From assembly GCF_039916245.1 (NCBI RefSeq), contig NZ_JBDSLS010000219.1:1-20247 (forward strand): 20,247 nucleotides of DNA, written 5' to 3'. This stretch comes from Gelidibacter sp039916245. Its GTDB lineage: Bacteria > Bacteroidota > Bacteroidia > Flavobacteriales > Flavobacteriaceae. Below the pieces are notes generated by a model. The model made no database searches. It was not told where the DNA came from and saw only the letters and a program-made list of their open reading frames with translations. The position numbers and the translations under genes were made by a program. Below are positions 1-7,981 of this stretch, in pieces (within the stretch, counting starts at the first letter, position 1; each line of letters begins with the position of its first letter).

Positions 1-1742
1 AATTCTTCTTTAATCCTCTCAAAGATAATTACGTTCGCATCCACGGACATACCAATGGTCAATACGATACCCGCTAAACCAGGAAGCGTTAACACCGCGC
101 CTAATCCCGAAAGCACACCAAAAATCAATAAGATGTTCAACAATAAAGCAACGTCGGCGAAAAGACCACCTCTACCATAATAAATAACCATCCAAACTAA
201 TACTAAGCCCAAAGCAATTAAGAAAGACGACGTACCACTTTGAATAGCCTCTTGACCTAATGACGCACCAACTTCGTCCGCTTGAACGATTTCAGCTTTT
301 GCAGGTAATTTACCAGCTCTTAAAACGTTTGCTAAGTCAATGGCTTCGTTAAGTGTAAAAGACCCTGAGATTTCTGAATTTCCACCAGAAATAGGACCTG
401 TAGTCACACCTGGAGCAGAATATACGATATCATCAAGAACGATAGCAATTTGACTTTGTTGAGCATAAGCTCTTCCAGTCATTTCCTCCCAAATCTTAGC
501 GCCTTTTGTGTTCATTTGCATGCTTACAGAAGGTTGATTTCTTTGGGTATATTGTTGACTTGCATCAGTGATAACAGCTCCACTCAATTCTGGTGTATTA
601 TCTCTGTTGCCTTTAATGGCATATAAATCGACAAACTCACTGTTTTTTGCTTGGATTCCCCATGCAAATTTCACGTAACGTTGATCGGCTGGCAATAAAG
701 AACGAACTTGTGGCATATTTAAATAAGCCATGATTTGATCTTTATCTTTCGCTTCAAAAGTAGCCACTACTGGACCACCAGATCCGTAACCTCTTAATAA
801 ATCTAAAATTGGGTTTTCGCCAACTTCAGTTGAATCTGTTTGGGCAATGACACCAGTCAATTCCTTAATTTTACTATCGGCATCATCAATTGTATCAGTT
901 ACAATTTCAGTTTCAACAACTTCACTTTTAACTCCTTTGTTTACTAAAGGCTTTAATGTTTCGTTAGCTTGCGCTAAAAACGGAAGAAACTCTTCACCTT
1001 TATAAACATCCCAAAACTCTAACTGTGCAGTACTTTGCAATAGGTTTTTGATACGTTCTACATCTTTGGCTCCAGGAAGTTCTACAAGGATACGTCCTGT
1101 ATTTCCTAAACGCTGAATATTTGGAGAAGTAACTCCAAATTTATCAATACGTTTACGCAATACTTCAAAGGCAGAGATAATAGACTCGTCAACTTTTTTT
1201 CTGATGATTGGCTGTACCGCACGATCAGACATATCAAAAGTGATTTCTTCACTTAAGGTTCTGTTAGCAAAAATCTCTGGAGACGCTAATTTTTGATTGC
1301 CTTTTATTTTATCAAAAGCGATAAAAAAGTCATCAACATAAGGATTTTGACTTGTTTTTTGAAGCTCAGTGGCATCATCTAAAGCCTTATTAAAAACAGG
1401 GTCTTTACTGTTGTTTGAAAGACCTTTTAAAACGTCTTTAACAGAAATTTGAAGAATAACGTTAATACCACCTTTAAGGTCAAGCCCCAAGTTCATAGCC
1501 TTGTCTTTTACCTCATTGTAAGTATAACTTGCAATCCCCATGTCAAACACCTTTTGGTTTGAAATGGAATCTAAATAACTTGCCTCATCTGCTGCTCGTT
1601 TTATTGGGTCATCAGATTTACGCGCCGCATATTCCTCGGCACGATCATCAATCTGGTTCGCTTTGAATGTAAATGATAATTGGTAGATACTTACCAAACC
1701 AAATAACACAGCAAACAGCTTTACTAATCCTTTGTTTTGCAT
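1..1742 (-). CDS. secDF: Protein translocase subunit SecDF, fused type (N-terminal part; cut by window edge)
   Basis: SecDF is an inner-membrane partner of SecYEG that uses proton-motive force to help pull secreted proteins across the membrane. About 580 codons run open to the left edge; the rest of SecD and all of SecF lie outside. Translated from ATG at 1742, it has an N-terminal membrane helix (about residues 7-25), the SecD motif LGLDLKGG (about 85-92), and the P1 periplasmic domain including GRILVELPGAKDVERI (about 216-231). The first transmembrane segments of the SecD core follow, with the motifs GLGAVLTLPGLAGIVLTIG and DANVIIFERI next to the edge. The order and motifs are those of the fused SecDF (about 1000 residues) usual in Bacteroidota. 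That the fusion continues is inferred. It has its own near-consensus promoter (1779-1808). Confidence 0.95.
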   Translation of the reverse strand, partial: MQNKGLVKLFAVLFGLVSIYQLSFTFKANQIDDRAEEYAARKSDDPIKRAADEASYLDSISNQKVFDMGIASYTYNEVKDKAMNLGLDLKGGINVILQISVKDVLKGLSNNSKDPVFNKALDDATELQKTSQNPYVDDFFIAFDKIKGNQKLASPEIFANRTLSEEITFDMSDRAVQPIIRKKVDESIISAFEVLRKRIDKFGVTSPNIQRLGNTGRILVELPGAKDVERIKNLLQSTAQLEFWDVYKGEEFLPFLAQANETLKPLVNKGVKSEVVETEIVTDTIDDADSKIKELTGVIAQTDSTEVGENPILDLLRGYGSGGPVVATFEAKDKDQIMAYLNMPQVRSLLPADQRYVKFAWGIQAKNSEFVDLYAIKGNRDNTPELSGAVITDASQQYTQRNQPSVSMQMNTKGAKIWEEMTGRAYAQQSQIAIVLDDIVYSAPGVTTGPISGGNSEISGSFTLNEAIDLANVLRAGKLPAKAEIVQADEVGASLGQEAIQSGTSSFLIALGLVLVWMVIYYGRGGLFADVALLLNILLIFGVLSGLGAVLTLPGLAGIVLTIGMSVDANVIIFERIKEE

Positions 1743-1778
1743 TACTTTAATTTTTTTTAAGTCAAATTTTTCAACGCG

Positions 1779-1808
1779 CAAATATAGAGTTTACGGACGA
1801 TTTGACAA
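1779..1808 (-). promoter_or_regulatory. Bacteroidota sigma-A type promoter of secDF
   Basis: On the minus strand the -33 element TTG (1806-1808) is followed by exactly 19 bases and then TATATTTG (1779-1786), a perfect match to the Bacteroidota -7 consensus TAnnTTTG. Transcription would start near 1770-1773, leaving a leader of about 30 bases before the secDF ATG at 1742. Confidence 0.8.
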
Positions 1809-1942
1809 TTGTTTTTAATGATTAAGTATGAATTGTTTAAAGCTCATATAGCTTTATAGAAATGAGTGCTGCTTTTTGAACGTCTCATCGTTTATTTTGA
1901 AGGTAAAAAGGAATTATTAAAAGCAAAAAAACTTTAAACCCT

Positions 1943-2623
1943 TTAGGACAAAGGGCCTGCCCTGACTTCAGGGATTTTATGTGATCGGTAATCTTTTGCA
2001 ATTACAACAGCTCTTTGAAAGCTGAAGTTTACTTTTAAAATTTGTTCTGTGTTAACAATAAATGGTGCTTCACAAGGAATATAAAAGTTAGGATTTAAAA
2101 ATCGCTGTTGGCCTGACTTAAGTTCGATAGCACATTTGCCACCTAAACTCGAATACGACGTTTGACCATGATGAATTTCATAAACATCAAGATTATAGCT
2201 TATGGATGTCTCTTTTGAAGGAAATTGGAAAGGAAATTCATTTTTATCCGAAGAAACAAAGCCTAAAGCAAGTTCTTTTTGAGTAGATAACAATTTTTTA
2301 ATTCGCTCTACATTGGTTTTACTGTAATAACTGATGACCAATCGGCCATCTTCTTTTTCACTAACCTGAATATCTGCAACACCAATGCGCTGTAACTCTT
2401 GCTCTACAATATCAATTGTACGTTGGGCGTCGTTTAAAGAAATGTCCTCATTGGTAAACTGCAATACAATTTCCTGATTTGGAATTGTGGTTTGCTGCTG
2501 CCCTAAAACACTTCCTAATACAGCAATAAAGATGAGTGCTGCACCGAGGTACCATTTTGGTTGGATGATTATGTCTTTAATGTTTTTCAACGCGTAGGGC
2601 TTGGATCCGTTTTGGAATTTCAA
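1943..2623 (-). CDS. Membrane-anchored protein with a SecD-like (P1-type) periplasmic domain
   Basis: I do not recognise a named family. The 226-residue product has a short N-terminal cytoplasmic stretch, one membrane helix (about residues 25-41) and then a soluble, presumably periplasmic region. Residues 50-122 read as beta-alpha-beta-beta-alpha-beta and resemble the P1 domain of the neighbouring SecDF. Residues 69-82 match the SecDF helix ending in RIDKFGV, and VERIKKLLSTQKELAL (105-120) matches VERIKNLLQSTAQLEF in SecDF (228-243). There is no SecD membrane core. The start is TTG at 2623: an in-frame stop lies two codons upstream, there is no ATG further in, and a good promoter (2657-2664) sits about 33 bases upstream. 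The last residues run into a GC-rich palindrome (1960-1973), so the C-terminus may be recently altered. It could be a SecDF accessory or a degenerate paralogue; both are inference. Confidence 0.75.
   Translation of the reverse strand: MKFQNGSKPYALKNIKDIIIQPKWYLGAALIFIAVLGSVLGQQQTTIPNQEIVLQFTNEDISLNDAQRTIDIVEQELQRIGVADIQVSEKEDGRLVISYYSKTNVERIKKLLSTQKELALGFVSSDKNEFPFQFPSKETSISYNLDVYEIHHGQTSYSSLGGKCAIELKSGQQRFLNPNFYIPCEAPFIVNTEQILKVNFSFQRAVVIAKDYRSHKIPEVRAGPLS
1960..1973. repeat. GC-rich palindrome inside the 3' end of the SecD-like gene
   Basis: CCCTGACTTCAGGG has perfect 6-base arms with a 2-base spacer, and is directly preceded by GGGCCTGCCC (1953-1962), another GC-rich inverted repeat. Both stand out against AT-rich surroundings and encode the last residues of the SecD-like protein. 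It may be a dispersed repeat that became the gene's end; no second copy was found in this window. Confidence 0.4.
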
Positions 2624-2656
2624 AAATTAAAATTTGGGCGCGGATTTTCAATTCGC

Positions 2657-2664
2657 CAAATATA
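2657..2664 (-). promoter_or_regulatory. Probable -7 promoter element of the SecD-like gene
   Basis: TATATTTG on the minus strand is a perfect TAnnTTTG element about 33 bases before the TTG start at 2623. No clear TTG lies at the expected -33 distance. The following bases resemble those after the secDF -7 element (a CG-containing stretch, then TTGAAAA). Confidence 0.5.
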
Positions 2665-2694
2665 TGAAAAAATAAAGACTGCATTTCTACAGTC
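2664..2694 (-). terminator. Weak terminator after the DUF4412-like gene
   Basis: On the minus strand, a 5-bp stem GACTG/CAGTC (2677-2681 with 2690-2694, loop of 8) is followed by a T-rich run (TTTATTTTTTC). It lies about 30 bases downstream of the DUF4412-like stop codon and just upstream of the next promoter. The short stem keeps confidence moderate. Confidence 0.45.
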
Positions 2695-2724
2695 CTCAAG
2701 TATTATTAAAGTATTCAAATGGGC

Positions 2725-3387
2725 TTACATACCTGGAAGATTATCCACTTTTGAATAGCCTTCAGGTGGCGTCAAATTAAATTTATCGTCAGATACTTTT
2801 TCTGCCTTGATCTCTGTAACTTCAATAGTCATATTTAAAGTCATGCCTTGTTGAGCAACTGCTGCAGTCATATACAATGGAAATCCTTTAAAATCCTTTC
2901 CAAGTGCCGCAGTTTGCTGAGAAATAGCTTTTAATTTATCGGTAGTATAAATTGCCATTTTCACATCTGCACCATCCTTTTTCATGGTCACATTGTACTT
3001 TGTGCATTCATAGCCAAGCACCGTCTTTTTCTCATTGGTTTTTTCGATGGTCACATTCTTTAAATCCTCCTCCGATGGCTGAATGTCTGATTCCATGTAT
3101 TTTTTACCAATCATGGCATTGTCCATTAACACCATCGCCTTTTTCGAAGCATTGTCTGCAATAAACACTGTCGTTCCGGCCATCGGACTACTTGTTTCAG
3201 AACGGGATTTATCATTCTTAAAATAAGTCGTTGAAATCATTTCGCCCAACATGGCCAACTGTGCATTCATTTGTGGATTATCACTTGACATCGTTTGCTT
3301 TGAAATGATGACACCTTCATCAATTTGCTTTTGAGCGTACATGGAAACGCTCAAGATGCACATTGTAATAAACAGTATTTTTCTCAT
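2725..3387 (-). CDS. Secreted DUF4412-like protein
   Basis: A 220-residue protein with a clear signal peptide (MRKILFIT...SMYAQ, cut expected after AQ at about residue 19). The mature part is rich in beta strands and charged residues. It has the pattern of the DUF4412 family: a statement of resistance to change early (KSRSETSS), a mid-protein LGYECTKYNVTMK segment, a conversion of units on KMAIYTT, and a final NLTPPEGY motif near the C-terminus. Such proteins are secreted or periplasmic in Bacteroidota and have no established function. The ATG at 3387 is chosen over an in-frame start at 3453, because it begins the signal peptide and the longer version would run through the 3419-3451 hairpin. 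It lies downstream of mdh with its own terminator region. Confidence 0.75.
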   Translation of the reverse strand: MRKILFITMCILSVSMYAQKQIDEGVIISKQTMSSDNPQMNAQLAMLGEMISTTYFKNDKSRSETSSPMAGTTVFIADNASKKAMVLMDNAMIGKKYMESDIQPSEEDLKNVTIEKTNEKKTVLGYECTKYNVTMKKDGADVKMAIYTTDKLKAISQQTAALGKDFKGFPLYMTAAVAQQGMTLNMTIEVTEIKAEKVSDDKFNLTPPEGYSKVDNLPGM

Positions 3388-3418
3388 GGTTTTGTTTGGT
3401 TTTAAATTAATGAGATAA

Positions 3419-3451
3419 GTGCCTAAAATCATAATTTCCGACTTTAGGCAC
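3419..3451. terminator. Hairpin between mdh and the DUF4412-like gene
   Basis: A 9-bp perfect stem, GTGCCTAAA (3419-3427) with TTTAGGCAC (3443-3451), has a 15-base loop and lies 31 bases after the mdh stop. The downstream T-tract on the minus strand is weak, so it may terminate mdh inefficiently or form part of the next gene's leader. Confidence 0.55.
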
Positions 3452-3481
3452 ATATAATTCTACATACTTATAATTTACTGA

Positions 3482-4402
3482 TTACAGTAAATCATTAGTC
3501 TTACGAACACCATCAGCGCTTTCAATCATGTGCGCTTTTTCAGCATCGCTCAATTCAATTTCTACAATTTTTTCGATACCGTTACGACCCAAAATTACGG
3601 GAGCTCCAATACAAATATCATTCAATCCGTATTCGCCTTCCAACAATACGGAGCAAGGGAACATTTTCTTTTGGTCACATGCAATCGCCTGAACCATTGC
3701 ACTAACCGCTGCTCCCGGCGCGTACCATGCTGACGTACCCAATAACTTGGTCAATGTTGCACCACCTACTTTGGTGTCTTCCATAACTTGGCTTAAGCGC
3801 TCTTCTGATAAAAACTCAGATACTGGCACGCTGTTTCTAGTCGCCAAACGTGTTAAAGGCACCATTCCTGTATCACTATGACCACCAATAACCATTCCGT
3901 CAACATCACTTATTGGAGCCTCAAGAGCTTCTGCTAATCTGTATTTAAAACGTGCAGAATCCAACGCGCCACCCATTCCAATAATTCTATTTTTTGGAAG
4001 ATTTGTCGATTTATGAACCAAATAAGTCATGGTATCCATCGGATTACTGACGACGATAATGATGGTGTTTGGAGAATATTTAATTAAACTTGAAGATACT
4101 TCTTTTACAATACCGGCGTTAATACCAATTAATTCCTCACGTGTCATTCCTGGTTTACGAGGAATACCAGAGGTAATTACGCAAACATCACTTTCTGCCG
4201 TTTTTGAATAATCATTAGTGACTCCTGATATTTTTGTGTCAAAACCATTTAAGGAAGCGGTTTGCATCAAGTCCATTGCTTTACCTTCAGCAAAACCTTC
4301 TTTAATATCCAACAGAATAACTTCACTTGCAAAATTTTTGATTGCGATATATTCTGCGCAGCTTGCTCCAACGGCTCCTGCTCCAACTACTGTAACTTTC
4401 AT
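3482..4402 (-). CDS. mdh: Malate dehydrogenase
   Basis: NAD-dependent malate dehydrogenase of the TCA cycle: (S)-malate + NAD+ to oxaloacetate + NADH, cytoplasmic. The 306-residue length is normal for the bacterial LDH-like MDH type. Visible features are the Rossmann motif GAGAVG (7-12), the NAD-selecting Asp32, IPRKPGMTR with substrate arginines Arg82 and Arg88, SNPMD with Asn120, and the catalytic pair Asp148 (with Arg151) and His175 (in GGHSDTGMVP). Arg82, where lactate dehydrogenases have Gln, supports malate over lactate. The start is the ATG at 4402. Strong hairpins before and after suggest it is transcribed alone. Confidence 0.96.
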   Translation of the reverse strand: MKVTVVGAGAVGASCAEYIAIKNFASEVILLDIKEGFAEGKAMDLMQTASLNGFDTKISGVTNDYSKTAESDVCVITSGIPRKPGMTREELIGINAGIVKEVSSSLIKYSPNTIIIVVSNPMDTMTYLVHKSTNLPKNRIIGMGGALDSARFKYRLAEALEAPISDVDGMVIGGHSDTGMVPLTRLATRNSVPVSEFLSEERLSQVMEDTKVGGATLTKLLGTSAWYAPGAAVSAMVQAIACDQKKMFPCSVLLEGEYGLNDICIGAPVILGRNGIEKIVEIELSDAEKAHMIESADGVRKTNDLL

Positions 4403-4478
4403 AATTATATATGTTTTTTAATGTGAAACTTCATGTTTAAAATGATAGCGAAATTACGAATAAAAATGCTTTTAATAA

Positions 4479-4509
4479 AGAAAGCACAAAATTTCCTCTT
4501 GTGCTTTCT
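4479..4509 (-). terminator. Terminator after the DUF6588-like gene
   Basis: An 11-bp perfect stem, AGAAAGCACAA (4479-4489) with TTGTGCTTTCT (4499-4509) and a 9-base loop, is followed on the minus strand by TTATTAAAAG. It lies 23 bases past the stop of the DUF6588-like gene. Confidence 0.75.
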
Positions 4510-4532
4510 GCATTAATATATAGTAAAATCAA

Positions 4533-5579
4533 TTATCTCACGCTAAATGCAATACCAACCGTTGCCGTATTGTAATTCTGGAAGGTATAATCTGCAAATA
4601 TCTTAAAGATACTTAGGTTAAGTCGCGTACCTAATGTTGCTCTCATACCATTGGCTTCAAAATCTAAATTTAAAGGATTGCTGATGGATTCTTGAGTGGT
4701 ACCAATCAGATTTCCGTTGGCATCTTCAATATCATAAGTTAAAACGTAGTCTCCTTTCATTTTAACCGATGTTTTGCCATTGTTATAACCTACACTCCCA
4801 TATAAGGTAATAATTTTAAAGTCCAAAGACGTCAAAGCCTGAACAGTCCATGTGTTCATTTTATAATCGACTTTGCCATTGGTCACGGCCACATCATCAT
4901 TAGGATCTTCATCCAATATGGCATACCCGACGCTCATATTTGTAAAGGCACCTAATACAGAAATGCTCAACGGCAAATTCTCCATTGGTCCAAAATACTG
5001 GGTTAAATCATGTTGCAAGCCTAGACCATATAAGCTAGCTTCTAAATCCTCATCAAAATTTAATTTTGGTACAAAGCGTGCTTTAATATCCGTATTGAAA
5101 GGTAATCCAAACCCAATCTGCACCGTTGGTGCTGGCACGGCATTAACAGGTAAATCTTTAGTAATTCCCCCTGGCATTGTAAAACTTCCAACGCGATAGG
5201 TTCCGTTTCCATTGGGCACAGAGATATCTACCCTAATCTCGGCATCATTATCACTCATAACAGTTGGCAATTGAGTTTCTCCATCTGGCAGGCTTACATA
5301 TTTATAATCGCTAGCCACGAACGCAAAGTTCTTCGCATTATTTGGTACAAACGACGCATTGACCCCGATAGTAATATCGAAACCAAATTTTTTATGAACT
5401 TTAGCCGTGGTTGCCCATCCGTCATTTATACTAAACATTAAGCCCTTCATCCCAGGATTTAAATATTTTTGAGTTAACAAACTCGCGTCATCTGCTGCTA
5501 ATAAAATAGTTTCCAGTTCTTGCGCTTTACTTAATTGGACACTAAGAATTATAATAAAAGAGGCAATAAATTTTCTCAT
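4533..5579 (-). CDS. Outer-membrane beta-barrel-like protein (DUF6588 type)
   Basis: A 348-residue exported protein. The signal peptide MRKFIASFIIILSVQLSKAQ is followed by a mature part of alternating hydrophobic beta strands with Gly/Asn turns. It ends ATVGIAFSVR, with an aromatic/aliphatic final strand typical of outer-membrane barrels. The early segment KYLNPGMKGLMFSINDGW and the later IGFGLPFNTDIKARFVP, where a pore-like barrel begins, fit the DUF6588 proteins of Bacteroidota as I remember them; no function is established. The ATG at 5579 is chosen over an in-frame ATG at 5636, because it starts the signal peptide and a near-consensus promoter lies between the two (5603-5631). Confidence 0.75.
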   Translation of the reverse strand: MRKFIASFIIILSVQLSKAQELETILLAADDASLLTQKYLNPGMKGLMFSINDGWATTAKVHKKFGFDITIGVNASFVPNNAKNFAFVASDYKYVSLPDGETQLPTVMSDNDAEIRVDISVPNGNGTYRVGSFTMPGGITKDLPVNAVPAPTVQIGFGLPFNTDIKARFVPKLNFDEDLEASLYGLGLQHDLTQYFGPMENLPLSISVLGAFTNMSVGYAILDEDPNDDVAVTNGKVDYKMNTWTVQALTSLDFKIITLYGSVGYNNGKTSVKMKGDYVLTYDIEDANGNLIGTTQESISNPLNLDFEANGMRATLGTRLNLSIFKIFADYTFQNYNTATVGIAFSVR

Positions 5580-5602
5580 TTGAAGGTAGATTAAAATCGC
5601 GG

Positions 5603-5631
5603 CAAATTTATACAAATTCCCTAATAAACAA
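5603..5631 (-). promoter_or_regulatory. Bacteroidota sigma-A type promoter of the DUF6588-like gene
   Basis: On the minus strand, TTG (5629-5631), 18 bases, then TAAATTTG (5603-5610), a perfect TAnnTTTG. The predicted start near 5596 gives a leader of about 17 bases to the ATG at 5579, and so rules out the upstream in-frame ATG. Confidence 0.75.
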
Positions 5632-5690
5632 CACATCCCTTGATTTTATGAGCTAACACTAAATATTAATCCACGAAACATATGGCCATA

Positions 5691-5720
5691 AAAAAACACC
5701 TAAGAATTAAGGTGTTTTTT
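5691..5720. terminator. Terminator after gyrB
   Basis: An 11-bp stem AAAAAACACCT (5691-5701) with AGGTGTTTTTT (5710-5720) and an 8-base loop lies 27 bases after the gyrB stop. On the minus strand it ends in seven T residues, a classic intrinsic terminator. Confidence 0.85.
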
Positions 5721-5747
5721 ACATTATTAAATAACAATCAGATCCGT

Positions 5748-7688
5748 TTAGGCATCGATTTTCGCATAAATTGCATTTTTCTCAATAAATTCTCTACGTG
5801 GCGGCACTTCATCACCCATCAACATTGAGAATACACGATCAGCTTCTGCGCCATTGTCAATTTGAACTTGACGCAAGGTACGGTAGTCTGGATTCATGGT
5901 CGTATCCCAAAGCTGCTCGGCATTCATCTCCCCAAGACCTTTATATCGTTGGATTCCTACGCTTCCACCAAATTGTTCTGAGATTTCATCACGTTCCTTA
6001 TCACTCCAAGCATACTCTTTTCTTTGGCCTTTTTTAACCAAATACAAAGGTGGTGTGGCAATATATATATGACCGTTTTCAATCAATTCTTTCATATATC
6101 TGAAGAAGAACGTCAAAATTAAAGTAGCAATGTGGCTACCATCAATATCAGCATCACACATAATTACTACTTTATGGTAACGTAATTTTGAAAGGTTAAG
6201 CGCTTTACTATCTTCTTCGGTACCAATGGTAACGCCCAAAGCTGTAAAGATATTCTTGATCTCTTCATTTTCAAAAACACGGTGGGTCATTGCTTTTTCA
6301 ACGTTCAGGATTTTACCTCGTAAAGGTAAGATGGCCTGAAACGCTCTGTCACGACCTTGTTTTGCAGTTCCACCTGCCGAATCACCCTCGACTAGAAACA
6401 CTTCACATAGTGCAGGATCTTGTTCGGAACAGTCACTCAGTTTCCCAGGTAAACCTCCAATACTCATGACAGTTTTACGCTGTACCATTTCACGTGCTTT
6501 TTGAGCGGCGTGACGTGCTTGAGCTGCTAAAATTACCTTTTGAACAATAATTTTAGCATCTTCTGGATGTTCTTCCAAATAATTAGTCAACATTTCAGAA
6601 ACCGCTTGGCTTACCGATGCTGAAACTTCTCTATTTCCTAACTTAGTTTTTGTTTGCCCTTCAAATTGTGGCTCTTGAACTTTTACAGAAATAATGGCCG
6701 TTAATCCTTCACGGAAGTCATCACCTGCAATTTCGAATTTCAAATTTTTTAGCAATCCGGAATCATCCGCATATTTTTTAAGCGTATGGGTCAAACCACG
6801 TCTAAATCCTGACAAATGCGTTCCACCTTCATGCGTGTTAATATTGTTAACATAGGAGTGCAAGTTTTCAGCATAACTGGTATTATAAATCATGGCAACC
6901 TCAACAGGAACACCATTCTTCTCCCCCTCAAACGCAATAACATCTTTCGTTAATGGCTCACGATTTCCATCTAAGAACTTGATAAACTCCTTAAGACCTT
7001 CTTCTGAATGAAATGTTTCACCCTCAAAAGTGCCGTCATCCTTTTTATGACGTTTATCAATTAAGTGAATTGTAATTCCTTTATTAAGATAGGCGAGCTC
7101 ACGCATTCTACTTGCTAACGTATCATAACTATATTCTACGGTATGCGTAAAAATTGTTGCATCGGGTTTAAAAGTAATCGACGTTCCTCTTTTATCAGAT
7201 TCTCCCACCTTCTTTACAGGATACATTGGTTTCCCTTTTTCGTATTCCTGCTCCCAGACTTCGCCATTTCTATAAACCAATGCCGTCAAATGTTCAGATA
7301 GTGCGTTCACACAACTGACACCAACACCATGCAATCCACCAGAAACCTTGTAGGAATCTTTATCGAATTTCCCACCCGCACCAATCTTGGTCATAACGAC
7401 CTCTAGTGCAGAAACGCCTTCTTTTTTGTGTAAATCAATAGGAATTCCACGACCATCATCTTCGGTAGTAATAGAATTATCCTCATTGATGATTACCGTA
7501 ATATTATTACAATGTCCGGCCATGGCCTCATCAATGGAGTTATCCACCACCTCATAAACCAAATGGTGCAAACCTCGCGTTCCCGTGTCTCCAATATACA
7601 TGGAAGGACGCAAACGCACGTGCTCCATGCCTTCTAAGGCCTGAATGCTATCCGCTGAATAATTATCCTTATTAAACTCTTCTTTCAT
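5748..7688 (-). CDS. gyrB: DNA gyrase subunit B
   Basis: ATPase subunit of DNA gyrase, which introduces negative supercoils with GyrA. The 646-residue length is the short GyrB form without the large Gram-negative insert. The GHKL ATPase domain shows EVVDNSIDEA (46-55, with Asn50 for Mg-ATP), DDGRGIP (77-83) and GGLHGVGVSCVNAL (117-130). The transducer carries QTKTKLGN (345-352, the QTK loop). The TOPRIM domain shows EGDSAGG (434-440) and DADIDG (512-517), and YKGLGEMN lies near the C-terminus. GyrB rather than ParE is favoured by the overall match and the C-terminal region, though the two are close. It starts at ATG 7688. A long upstream spacer carries hairpins and a possible promoter about 240 bases away, which could matter for supercoiling-dependent control (inference). 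Confidence 0.95.
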   Translation of the reverse strand: MKEEFNKDNYSADSIQALEGMEHVRLRPSMYIGDTGTRGLHHLVYEVVDNSIDEAMAGHCNNITVIINEDNSITTEDDGRGIPIDLHKKEGVSALEVVMTKIGAGGKFDKDSYKVSGGLHGVGVSCVNALSEHLTALVYRNGEVWEQEYEKGKPMYPVKKVGESDKRGTSITFKPDATIFTHTVEYSYDTLASRMRELAYLNKGITIHLIDKRHKKDDGTFEGETFHSEEGLKEFIKFLDGNREPLTKDVIAFEGEKNGVPVEVAMIYNTSYAENLHSYVNNINTHEGGTHLSGFRRGLTHTLKKYADDSGLLKNLKFEIAGDDFREGLTAIISVKVQEPQFEGQTKTKLGNREVSASVSQAVSEMLTNYLEEHPEDAKIIVQKVILAAQARHAAQKAREMVQRKTVMSIGGLPGKLSDCSEQDPALCEVFLVEGDSAGGTAKQGRDRAFQAILPLRGKILNVEKAMTHRVFENEEIKNIFTALGVTIGTEEDSKALNLSKLRYHKVVIMCDADIDGSHIATLILTFFFRYMKELIENGHIYIATPPLYLVKKGQRKEYAWSDKERDEISEQFGGSVGIQRYKGLGEMNAEQLWDTTMNPDYRTLRQVQIDNGAEADRVFSMLMGDEVPPRREFIEKNAIYAKIDA

Positions 7689-7898
7689 GTGTTTTTATTT
7701 ATTGTTTTTAATGGTCACATGCTGTTCGCAATTAATCATTCCCTTGGGCGATTAATTTTTAGCATGCTCGTTTCATATATAATTGTCTATTAATTATTTT
7801 TATTTTCTATTATCCATTCCAACAACTCAATATTCTATACTATTGAATCAAAGAAATTCGACTTGAGGTTCTTATCCCGGCTGATTAAAAGCCATAAA

Positions 7899-7924
7899 AA
7901 AAATGATACTCGCGCATCATTTTT
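7899..7924 (-). terminator. Hairpin with T-run in the gyrB upstream region
   Basis: A 9-bp stem, AAAAATGAT (7899-7907) with ATCATTTTT (7916-7924), has an 8-base GC-rich loop. On the minus strand the stem runs into eight T residues, so it has intrinsic-terminator form. It sits about 210 bases before gyrB and directly after a promoter-like element (7934-7941). It could stop read-through from asnB or be the 5' hairpin of the gyrB leader. Confidence 0.55.
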
Positions 7925-7933
7925 GGATACTCA

Positions 7934-7941
7934 CAAAGATA
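7934..7941 (-). promoter_or_regulatory. Possible distal -7 promoter element of gyrB
   Basis: TATCTTTG on the minus strand is a perfect TAnnTTTG. At the expected -33 distance there is only TTTT, not TTG. Transcription would begin near 7927, just before the 7899-7924 hairpin, giving gyrB a leader of about 240 bases. Confidence 0.4.
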
Positions 7942-7981
7942 CGAAATACAGAGGCCTTTTAAAAGTATTTCACGGATTAAC

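Noticed and set aside
3388..3453. Longer N-terminus of the DUF4412-like protein
   Set aside because: The extension would cover the 3419-3451 hairpin and place a normal signal peptide in the interior; the ATG at 3387 fits better.
3482..4402. Lactate rather than malate dehydrogenase
   Set aside because: Arg82 is at the substrate-selecting position where lactate dehydrogenases have Gln.
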